From contig DFOV01000321.1 of the NCBI GenBank assembly GCA_002376965.1, forward strand, positions 1-7,756: DNA of 7,756 nt, read 5' to 3'. The notes under the pieces were generated by a model, which saw only the letters and a list, made by a program, of their open reading frames with translations, searched no databases and was not told the DNA's origin. Origin of the DNA: Gammaproteobacteria bacterium UBA3532 (GTDB taxonomy: Bacteria; Pseudomonadota; Gammaproteobacteria; Enterobacterales; UBA3532). Below are positions 1-6,604 of this stretch, one piece after another (position 1 is the first letter of the stretch; every line of letters starts with the position of its first letter). Position numbers and translations under genes: made by a program.

Positions 1-124
1 TGATGATCTAGAGCAAGGTTACAGACAAAAACTGGTGGGAAATTGAGTTATATCAATAAATAGGGCCGACCAATGGAATTTTTCATGCGCTACAGTCGGT
101 GCATAATATAGCGGCTAATACCGA

Positions 125-166
125 ACTGGTCGTGTCGCCAATAATGGCATTGGCGACACGACCAGT
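125..166. repeat. Perfect 18-bp inverted repeat (hairpin), possible terminator or REP-like palindrome
   Basis: Arms 125-142 and 149-166 are exact reverse complements around a 6-base loop (AATGGC, 143-148). The arm core reads CTGGTCGTGTCGCCAAT. The repeat starts 18 bases beyond the stop codon of the barrel-gene remnant that ends at 184, which suits a transcription terminator. Neither side carries the run of T expected of a Rho-independent terminator. It could instead be a bidirectional barrier, a REP-like element or the target of a DNA-binding protein. The structure is certain; its role is inferred. Confidence 0.6.
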
Positions 167-183
167 CATCAATGAACGACCGA

Positions 184-418
184 CTAGAAAGTTGTGCCAA
201 TCGAGACACCCAGGCCATTTTCAATACCATTGCCTGATACATACTGGATTGCGTAAGCTCCAAGGTTGACCGCCCCAAAGCTTTTATTCGCTCCAAACTT
301 AAGGTATCCGCCATTATCCAGCTCAATATCTTCGCTGCCACAATCAGAGCAAGAACCAATGGAACGGTTTGACTGAAGAACGGCTGTGTAGCCTAACGTA
401 AGTTTACGAGAGCATGGT
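184..418 (-). pseudogene. C-terminal fragment of an outer-membrane beta-barrel protein, cut off by IS66
   Basis: About 77 codons continue in frame to a TAG stop at 184-186. The translation alternates polar and hydrophobic residues in Gly/aromatic-rich strands (GGYLKFGANKSFG, VNLGAYAIQY) and ends in GVSIGTTF; a terminal Phe is the usual C-terminal signature recognised by the BAM assembly machinery. A CSDC cysteine pair lies in a loop. An ATG at 441 opens this frame, but it lies inside the insertion sequence end, so the 85-codon open frame is a chance fusion of element sequence to the host gene. The matching N-terminal part lies at 2862-3290. The protein family is not identified beyond beta-barrel. 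No product is expected. Confidence 0.7.
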
Positions 419-448
419 GTAACCTGCCCAGAAATAGTCATTTCCAGG
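419..448 (+). repeat. IS66 terminal inverted repeat, tnpC-side end
   Basis: This end begins GTAACCTGCCCAGAAA and continues with CATTTCCAGG, which resembles the GTAA start and CATTTTCAGG stretch I recall from IS66 ends. It aligns imperfectly, with one gap, to the opposite end at 2831-2861. The 28 bases between it and the tnpC stop at 477 hold no further gene. Confidence 0.7.
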
Positions 449-476
449 CATAAAGCAGGTTCTTTTGAGGGTTCGG

Positions 477-2060
477 CTACTTAAAAAGCCAAGGCAAGTA
501 GCGTTCAGGATGCTTTTTGACTAATTCGCGCTCCCGTTGAAGCCAATTAAAATAATCAAAGACATTCACACCGGATTCATAAGCCGTGGCAATGAGCGAG
601 GTGATCACATCTGCAACACTGGCTCCAGCCAACGTTCGGTGAAACAAGCCATTTTTCCGGTCGCGAATGGGAATTTTCAATATCATTTCCATTCGATTAT
701 TATCGATTAAAGCCCCTTCAACGCGACAAAAGGCGGTCAGCTTTTCAAAGTGATTATTAAAGTAGGCAATGGCTTCCCCCAGCGCACTATTGGATTCAGC
801 GGTCTCATCGTCAAGGTGCTTGTTACCCCAAGCCTGAATGGACTTCATGACGGGAAGTGAATGGGTTTGATGATATTCCAGGCGCAGTGCTGGCGAGAAC
901 TCGTTTTCAACAACGAGCGCTTCATGTACCCATATTTTGCTATATTCACCAATGACCCATTCGATTTCTTCGGCAAAATGGCTGTGGATGTCATAGAAAT
1001 TGCGACGCGCATGACTATTACAAACCGATTCAATCACCTGATGTTGGTGGCAAGCATTGCTGCTGAGTGCATCCGACATAATAATGGGTAAGCTATCAAC
1101 TTGGCGTTTCGCCAACACATCATCAAGAAACTCGCCGGAATGACCGATATTAGTCTGGAATAAAATGATGTCGTGCCCCTCATCGAGCGTTGCTATCATC
1201 CCTGAGGTATAGACACCTGAGCGTAATCGTTTGGCCTGATTGCTACGCGAAGCTTTGATGACAGGTTTCTGGTCTAAAATCTGGTCACGGGTGTCATCAA
1301 TTTGAAAATAGCGAGCATCAGCCGCCACTTTTGCCAAATAGCTGTAAACAGCAAAGGCATCATTAGCGACGTATTCGACTTGGTCAAAGATGGTTGATGC
1401 CGTGATGCTCACACCAAACAAGTCCTGCAGGCTGCCCTGACGATAATAAGGTGAGCCTCCAAAGAACTTAGCAATGGCCATCAGGCTGCGAGCACTGTAA
1501 CCATACTTTTGTCGTGCACCACCATCGGCTGTGACGTCTGGAGGCAAAGAGGCCGTAACATACTCGCCACAACGATTGCAGCGTAATCGCTCCATGACGT
1601 GGTTGATGGGTTGAAAGGGACTTTGGCCAATGATACGTAACAGGGTCGCGGGTTCCGTTTTGTATAATTTACCCAACTGGCATGCCTGACAAAGACAGCC
1701 TTTAAAGTCACCGGGTAAGCGGTGCTTTTCGACCTTGGGTTTGACTTTCGGCACATGGTCACGCTTTTTATGTTTAACAGGCTTTGGCTTCTTGGGTTTA
1801 CGGCCCTTGTCTTTTTCGCCCAACAGCGTGCTGAGTGACTCAGAGGATTGGACAATTCCTGCCAGTTTCCGCAATTTGCCAATGGTCATTTTCTGGTTGG
1901 CAATGTGCTCCTAGTAATTGGCCAGCGTGACCAGTGCTTGAAGCAGTAGCTGGCAATCTTCTGCTGACAATGTTAACTGATGTTCAGCGGCATCTGTCAC
2001 TCGACTGATTAAGCCATCGAGTTGCTCAGCGCTGATATCGGTGAAACGTTTTTGGCTCAT
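477..2060 (-). pseudogene. tnpC: IS66 transposase TnpC, interrupted by an in-frame amber codon
   Basis: TnpC is the DDE transposase of IS66 elements. The frame from the ATG at 2060 spans 527 sense positions, a normal family length, but codon 50 (1911-1913) is TAG. Frame is kept on both sides: the first 49 residues are a helical start (AEQLDGLISRV), and the next ATG at 1889 opens a 470-residue frame. In full-length numbering there is a basic Lys/Pro-rich stretch at 85-117, a zinc-finger region with CQAC (about 124-127) and CNRC (161-164), and the DDE core with IDDT (254-257), MSDA (328-331) and NRMEM (455-459). The end YLPWLFK is IS66-like. Gln at codon 50 (CAG to TAG) would restore it. Starting at 1889 would lose only the N-terminal helix, so partial function is conceivable. 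An ATG at 2147 is a less likely start. Confidence 0.85.
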
Positions 2061-2115
2061 GAAAATGGTTTCGTGATTAATGTTGGGCGATCTGATCGAT
2101 AAATTGACGAAAAGT

Positions 2116-2434
2116 TCACGAGATAAGCGAATTTTTCCATTCGCCACTATATAAGAGTTGTCTCAGTTGCTGTGGTGGGAAGGGTGTTGGTGGTGATTTA
2201 GGCCACTGAAACTTGCCTTTGGATAGACGCTTGGTCATCAGCCAGTATCCGCTGCCATCATAACACAAGGCTCTGAGCATGGTTCGCTTGCGGTTGATGA
2301 ACACAAAAATGGCATTAGAACGAGGGTCTTGCTTGAGCTGGTAGCGACACAAGGCGGAAGCCATCAATCCCTTTGCGAAAGTCAGCAGGCTTGGTTGCCA
2401 GTAATATTTTGCTATCAGTGTAAAGGGCTAGCAT
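2116..2434 (-). pseudogene. tnpB: IS66 accessory protein TnpB (Orf2), frameshifted
   Basis: TnpB is the small IS66 protein needed for transposition; its biochemical role is unclear. The ATG at 2434 overlaps the tnpA stop by 7 bases (ATGCTAG), the usual translational coupling in these elements. The first frame gives MLALYTDSKILLATKPADF and RKGIDGF, the conserved TnpB start, and then drifts to a TAA at 2315-2317 after only 39 codons. The rest of the protein (ALCRYQLKQDP, FVFINRKRTM, LCYDGSGYWLMTKRLSKG) lies in the next frame and ends at 2116. One extra C in the TTCCGCC stretch (forward 2353-2359) explains the break; removing it gives about 105 residues, close to family length. The open frame starting at 2367 is only the distal fragment. 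Confidence 0.85.
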
Positions 2435-2802
2435 AGTGATTGGCTCTGCTGTTGTATTAGGCTACCAATCAGTTGCCCCAACGCTGGTGGAGGCATATCT
2501 GTGTTGAGTGTGAGCGTCTGGCCATTGAAAGTTACTGAAAGTTGGTGGGATACTGCTGTCTTGACTGGTGAAGGAACTTCAACGAATGACATACTTGGGG
2601 TTTGCAAATGCTCGTTTTGCCAGGGTTTAATGGCAGAGTGACTTAATCCAAGGCGTCGAGTGATTTGGCTTATCGGTAATTGACCGACTAGTTGGATGAC
2701 ACTTAGTTTTAGCGTATCAGGCGTTTCCCTGCCGTTGGATTTATCTTTCCGCCAAGCGCTGAATTGCTTGGCTACTTGGTCTAAAGCTTCTGAAGCGGTC
2801 AT
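2428..2802 (-). CDS. tnpA: IS66 protein TnpA (Orf1), helix-turn-helix protein
   Basis: This intact 124-residue protein is the first gene of the IS66 element. TnpA is a small helix-turn-helix protein required for transposition along with TnpB and TnpC. The helix-turn-helix is visible at about residues 38-60 (VGQLPISQITRRLGLSHSAI), preceded by a charged helix with AWRKDKSNGRETP. The C-terminal half is less conserved and ends in a Gln-rich tail. The ATG at 2802 is supported by GAGG six bases upstream. The gene ends with TAG overlapping the tnpB start, so the two were coupled. No convincing promoter is visible in the 59 bases up to the element end. It is the only element gene without a lesion. 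Confidence 0.87.
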   Translation of the reverse strand: MTASEALDQVAKQFSAWRKDKSNGRETPDTLKLSVIQLVGQLPISQITRRLGLSHSAIKPWQNEHLQTPSMSFVEVPSPVKTAVSHQLSVTFNGQTLTLNTDMPPPALGQLIGSLIQQQSQSLC

Positions 2803-2830
2803 AATTGGCCTCGTTTGATTGATAACGAAA

Positions 2831-2861
2831 CCAGTTAATCATAATTTTAGGCCGAAGTTAC
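2831..2861 (-). repeat. IS66 terminal inverted repeat, tnpA-side end
   Basis: On the minus strand the end starts GTAACTTCGGCCTAAAA and continues with ATTATGATTAACTGG. It pairs imperfectly with the other end at 419. The reading frame of the outer-membrane protein runs exactly into it: codon 143 (AGC) ends at 2862, the last host base. Confidence 0.68.
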
Positions 2862-3290
2862 GCTAGGCGTTCGTAAGGACACGCCTAACTGGCTATACAG
2901 AAGAACCGAATCATCTTCACCAAAATACCATGATGGGCCGAATGCCAGTCCCAAAGTGATAGCATCGGCAGTAGATTCTTCGGTAGTAACATCGCCAGAG
3001 TTTAAAGAGCCTGTGCCTATCACCCGCTGAGAAAACTGCTGTTCGTCGTCGTAACGAATATACTTAACGTCGATAGAGGTGATCCAGTTGCCTGTGGTGA
3101 AATCCGAGCTAAGACCAAACCCCTATGCAGAATCACCAACCCCTTCGGTAACAGCGAACTCTTCATCAAACGCCAGCTGTTCAACATAAAAATTAAATTC
3201 CCAGGCATTTTCTCGATCATCATTAGCCATTCCAGGCAATGCTGCTATCGACAATGAAAATGCTAATACTGCTGGTTTGAATAAATTCAT
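2862..3290 (-). pseudogene. N-terminal part of an outer-membrane beta-barrel protein, with nonsense codon and IS66 interruption
   Basis: The ATG at 3290 follows an AAGGGAG ribosome site at six bases. The first 22 residues are a signal peptide (MNLFKPAVLAFSLSIAALPG, then MA before Asn-Asp-Asp). The remainder has amphipathic strands: NAWEFNFYVEQLAF, NWITSIDVKYIRY, ITLGLAFGPSWYFG, VLLYSQLGV. Codon 56 is TAG (3123-3125) inside VGDSA-stop-GFGLSSDF; the frame then remains open for another 87 codons to the element boundary. The distal part is at 184-418; together about 220 residues remain, a plausible size for a small barrel. The amber codon alone would kill the gene, so order of events is unknown. 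The exact family is not recognised. Confidence 0.75.
3123..3125 (-). other. In-frame amber codon in the barrel gene
   Basis: TAG stands at codon 56, counting from the ATG at 3290. Coding character is continuous on both sides without a change of frame, so this is a point mutation rather than a gene end. Confidence 0.75.
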
Positions 3291-3486
3291 GAGGGACTCC
3301 CTTCGTCAAAAGGCGGGAGTTTATCATTGCGTGGTAAAATAACAAGGTCATAAGAGGTGACGCCAAAGCGTTTAATGCCAGGGGGAGTCGGTGAAGAGCC
3401 CCGCTACGATAGCTGTCTACGCAATATATTTACTGAAAATCATGGAAAAAAATATAGTGCGACGTTTCCTTTGCCTCATTCCCAAC
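3291..3486. other. Intergenic gap between helicase-like gene and barrel pseudogene
   Basis: The gap holds the barrel-gene ribosome site next to 3290 and a run of seven A at 3445-3451 (T on the minus strand) with no stem before it, so no standard terminator for the gene ending at 3487. A plus-strand open frame starts at 3357, but it runs far into the helicase-like gene on the opposite strand and matches nothing I know. Confidence 0.4.
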
Positions 3487-6354
3487 TTATTCTCCGAATG
3501 TCCTTATTGAGACGTCACTTTTTTGTCTTTTATTCAATCCATCATCCAACGAGCATTGGTACAACGATCGCAGCGCGGCTAAATTCTTGTCAAGGGTACG
3601 TTTATACACTTTTTGCTGCTTTGCGGTTAAATAGCCAAAGCAACCGATGCTATCAAAGTCAAATAGCTCACTAATACTGTACCAGCTTTCACCTTGGCGA
3701 ATCTTAAGTGCAGGATTAAGCATATAGTGGCCTCGCTTCACTCTCTTGAACAACTTGCGGTTTCTTGGTTGATCTCTATCCACCTCATTTTCTGATAGGT
3801 AACGGCTGATGTAGTTCCTTTTTTTCTTCATTGGGGGTAAGACTGAATCGGGTAATGATACAAATAGTTCATGTAGATCGGCAGCCGTTATCCCTTCTCC
3901 GCAGATAATAAAATGGGGGGTTGCCCGTTGATACCAAAGGCTGATAAACGCGTTCAGCAAAAAACCAAACATCGTATGATCATCCAGCTTTTCAAGCCTC
4001 TCATCGACCTGGATCGAGAGCGCTCCTGGTGCCAGCATTCGATACAGTTTAGCCACCGCGTAGCGCCCGCTGGGTTCCAATAAAATCCTCGCGAAAATCA
4101 TCTGCCAGGCGTTTAAACCATGATTAGCTATTAGGCTCGTTTCTGCGCCACGCTCAATAATCGTCTCAACCAGCTCGTGATTGCCAGCGTAAGCAGCTGT
4201 CATCAACGGCGTCATATTAAAGCGATTGCGATGATCTACACCATATTTGTCAATTTCACGTAAAACACCCTGATGCTGTTTCACGGTATACAGCATAAAA
4301 TGATTTTTATATACAGTATTAATTGCTTTTTGGGTGCCGTTATTTTTATTAAGCATACTGGACACTGCTTTAAAACCATCCTGTTCCAGTTGCGATAAAT
4401 ACCCCAACCCCTGATGCAGCAAACTGTATTCCATCAATTGCAGTTTGGCTTTCTTGTTGTTATCTTTCGCGGCCTCCAGGAGCCGTTGCATTTCATCGCC
4501 TTGCAGTGGTTTCCAGGGGACAGGCTGTTGTTTGAGAATATGTTTCCTAATATTTTCAGCTTGCTCCTGCTTTCCTTGCAGCTCTAGTTTATGCGCCTCC
4601 TTTTGCCACTCTTCGAAAGTCGATTCTTGTTTGGCTAAATCGAGTTCACCCGTAAAACGTTGTAGATCTAGCAGGTTTAATAATGCATGCTGTAATGACG
4701 ATTCTACGATATACAAACTGGATACCGCTCGAGTCACTGCCACATAGAGTGCATTGATATAGAATTTATATGCTTCGAGTGATTTGTCGGTTTTATTTTT
4801 TGCACGCGCATATTTTAACTCTGAAACATCCAAATCACCGAGAGATACGCCGCTGGCTATCTCTTTGAAAATTTGTTGTTCCTGATGCACAAAATTAAAC
4901 AGAATGATGTTCTCGTACTCGAGCCCCTTGGCTTCCTGAATTGAGAAAACAAGCGGCGTACTGAAGATTCGCTCCGCTTCCGGTTTCTGTTCAGGATGCA
5001 TAACAATCACCGCAAACTTGGTCGAGCGAGCAATACTGTCATCAAGCTGTTGTCGTACCTTCTCACCATCTTGCAATAGCTGCAGTTTGCCATCTCTATC
5101 CCCAACGCTTTTCACCAAATAGTTGCTTTCTCTATCCACAGACCCAAAGCGAGCATGCTTTAGCTTCAAGATGCGGTTAGCTACATTGGTAACCAAAGGT
5201 GAGTTGCGGTAGTTTGCTTGTAGTATGTTAAGGGCTTGCTCTCCCATCTCTTGTTGATTGTCAAAAAATAACGATTTCAACTTAGACCAAGAGAAAAAGT
5301 TGGGGTGGACAATCTGGTTAGCGTCACCACATAACATAAACTCATTTGCCTGATGCAGTGATTTTAAAATCAACATCAGCTGAGTATTGGTTAGATCTTG
5401 AACCTCATCGACGACCACAAAGTTGTAACGAGGTTGTACATTTTGCAAATATTGTTGGCTAATAATATTGGAATCAAATAGGTTGGATTGCTGCAAAAAT
5501 TGTAAGTATTTTTCAAATAAGTCGTACACCGATGGTCTTAATTCTTGGACAAACAGAGATTGTTTAACACCTAGCTGAAGATATTGCTCACGCTCCAACC
5601 ATGGTTGCTTGACGGATGGCCCTGTTAATACGCCTCTAAACTCTTCAAACAGTTTATGTACCGGGAGCTGTTTATGGGTGTGTCGTATGTACCAGCGTTC
5701 AAAGTCGCGACGCGTCACCTCTCGCCCTTCGGGAACATGGATGCTTTCTAAATATTCACGAAATGATAAGAAGTCCACCTCTTCCTGGTGATCATTTTGA
5801 TAGCCATTGGAATAATACAGGTTACGAGCATTTTGAACCAAATACGTTGAGTGGCTGACATACAAAACATCGCCGACCATTTGCTTCATCTTTTCTAAGG
5901 TGAGTGCGGTTTTCCCACTCCCCGCAGACCCTACAATCACAACGGGGACTGGCGTATCATATATTTGCTGTTGGACTTCATCGAACGAGATCACTTTATC
6001 AAGATAGTAAAAAGTGGGCTGGGTGTGATTAATGTAAACACAAGGCTCGGATTCTACCGGTTCCCCTTTTACCGCTGGAATTTTATTTTCATCAATAGGG
6101 GAACCATTTAAAAAGCGAGACTTTTCATACTCATGGTTAGGCAAATACTCTAATACTAAACAAAAAGTTTGTTGCTGGTATCTGTATAAAGAAAATAGTA
6201 AGCGAGCCGCTTGGCTCAACTTGGCTCGGTATATGTTACTAGCGATTTTTTTGACGTCAGCCTGAGCAAAGTTACCAGCCTCCATCGCCTTTTTAAATTT
6301 AGAAAATCCTGTAATCTTTCTTATATTGAGATCGCTATAAACCAATACCTGCAT
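3487..6354 (-). CDS. Large superfamily I (UvrD-like) helicase with RelE/ParE-like N-terminus and ankyrin pair
   Basis: This 955-residue protein is predicted to be an ATP-driven cytoplasmic nucleic-acid translocase. Residues 1-85 (IYRAKLSQAARLLFSLYR, then LVLEYLPNHEYEKSRFL) resemble the RelE/ParE toxin fold. The helicase core follows: Walker A GSAGSGKT (142-149), Walker B VVVDEVQD (313-320), motif III CGDANQ (342-347), ANYRNSP (380-386), motif V QEAKGLEYENIIL (473-485) and motif VI VAVTRA (538-543, Arg 542). A charged segment (EEWQKEAHKLELQGKQEQA) ends in PVPW (611-614). Ankyrin-like repeats occupy about 708-760 (NMTPLMTAAYAGNHELVETI). The last 190 residues, with a basic patch NRKLFKRVKRG, are unrecognised. 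I chose ATG 6354; TTG at 6363 is in frame and neither has a good ribosome site. The core family is firm; the N-terminal match and cellular role are inferred. Confidence 0.88.
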   Translation of the reverse strand: MQVLVYSDLNIRKITGFSKFKKAMEAGNFAQADVKKIASNIYRAKLSQAARLLFSLYRYQQQTFCLVLEYLPNHEYEKSRFLNGSPIDENKIPAVKGEPVESEPCVYINHTQPTFYYLDKVISFDEVQQQIYDTPVPVVIVGSAGSGKTALTLEKMKQMVGDVLYVSHSTYLVQNARNLYYSNGYQNDHQEEVDFLSFREYLESIHVPEGREVTRRDFERWYIRHTHKQLPVHKLFEEFRGVLTGPSVKQPWLEREQYLQLGVKQSLFVQELRPSVYDLFEKYLQFLQQSNLFDSNIISQQYLQNVQPRYNFVVVDEVQDLTNTQLMLILKSLHQANEFMLCGDANQIVHPNFFSWSKLKSLFFDNQQEMGEQALNILQANYRNSPLVTNVANRILKLKHARFGSVDRESNYLVKSVGDRDGKLQLLQDGEKVRQQLDDSIARSTKFAVIVMHPEQKPEAERIFSTPLVFSIQEAKGLEYENIILFNFVHQEQQIFKEIASGVSLGDLDVSELKYARAKNKTDKSLEAYKFYINALYVAVTRAVSSLYIVESSLQHALLNLLDLQRFTGELDLAKQESTFEEWQKEAHKLELQGKQEQAENIRKHILKQQPVPWKPLQGDEMQRLLEAAKDNNKKAKLQLMEYSLLHQGLGYLSQLEQDGFKAVSSMLNKNNGTQKAINTVYKNHFMLYTVKQHQGVLREIDKYGVDHRNRFNMTPLMTAAYAGNHELVETIIERGAETSLIANHGLNAWQMIFARILLEPSGRYAVAKLYRMLAPGALSIQVDERLEKLDDHTMFGFLLNAFISLWYQRATPHFIICGEGITAADLHELFVSLPDSVLPPMKKKRNYISRYLSENEVDRDQPRNRKLFKRVKRGHYMLNPALKIRQGESWYSISELFDFDSIGCFGYLTAKQQKVYKRTLDKNLAALRSLYQCSLDDGLNKRQKSDVSIRTFGE

Positions 6355-6386
6355 AACTAACAACTTTTGTTTGGAACGGGCTGGGT

Positions 6387-6392
6387 ATTATA
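6387..6392 (-). promoter_or_regulatory. Probable -10 box of the helicase-like gene
   Basis: A perfect TATAAT on the minus strand lies 33 bases from the ATG at 6354, in an AT-rich stretch. The -35 element is weak (TTCGAA at 17 bases spacing). Transcription would start near 6380, leaving a leader of about 20-27 bases without a clear Shine-Dalgarno. Confidence 0.45.
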
Positions 6393-6604
6393 TTTCATTA
6401 AATCTATGCTTCGAAAAAATATTTTTGTTCGTAATTTATCAGTGCTATCGCTGAAGCCTCCTTTTGCCCGATGAATCCATTCCGTCCATGCGAATGACAC
6501 GTACACCATATCCCGAAACATCTGTTAGCGCGTAGCATTATGAGGGTATTAGAAACAAAGAGCGGGACCTGGTTTCACTATGCAATACTTGCGGCTTTAT
6601 CGAT

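Larger units (their letters stand above)
419..2861 (-). mobile_element. IS66-family insertion sequence, complete in length but inactivated
   Basis: The element of 2443 bp has the IS66 order tnpA-tnpB-tnpC, all on the minus strand, close to the usual length of about 2.5 kb. Its edges were set by the GTAA ends typical of the family. Reading inward, the right end (419) is GTAACCTGCCCAGAAA and the left end (2861, minus strand) is GTAACTTCGGCCTAAAA; the similarity continues imperfectly for about 30 bases. The element interrupts an outer-membrane protein gene. The flanking 8-mers AGCATGGT (411-418) and GCTAGGCG (2862-2869) do not match, so the 8-bp target duplication expected for IS66 is not visible. 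tnpB is frameshifted and tnpC has a stop, so it cannot move by itself. Confidence 0.87.

Noticed and set aside
2..46. Short plus-strand open stretch entering from the left edge (ends LVGN, stop at 44-46)
   Set aside because: Fourteen codons are too few to judge. It could be the end of a gene convergent with the barrel gene, but nothing supports it.
184..441. An 85-codon gene starting at 441 on the minus strand
   Set aside because: Its first codons lie in the IS66 terminal repeat and the rest is the severed tail of the barrel gene, so it is a chance fusion.
1911..3125. Two amber codons with open reading through them, suggesting stop-codon recoding
   Set aside because: TAG also ends tnpA, tnpC and the barrel gene at natural positions, so TAG works as a normal stop here. 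Point mutations in dying genes are simpler.
3445..3451. Rho-independent terminator for the helicase gene
   Set aside because: There is a T run on the minus strand but no stem-loop before it.
3357..3674. Plus-strand open frame of 105 codons overlapping the helicase end
   Set aside because: More than half lies antisense to the well-supported helicase gene, there is no ribosome site, and the product has no recognised motif.
4445..4747. Plus-strand 100-codon frame inside the helicase gene
   Set aside because: Cys/Ser-rich antisense shadow of a gene with clear motifs; no ribosome site.
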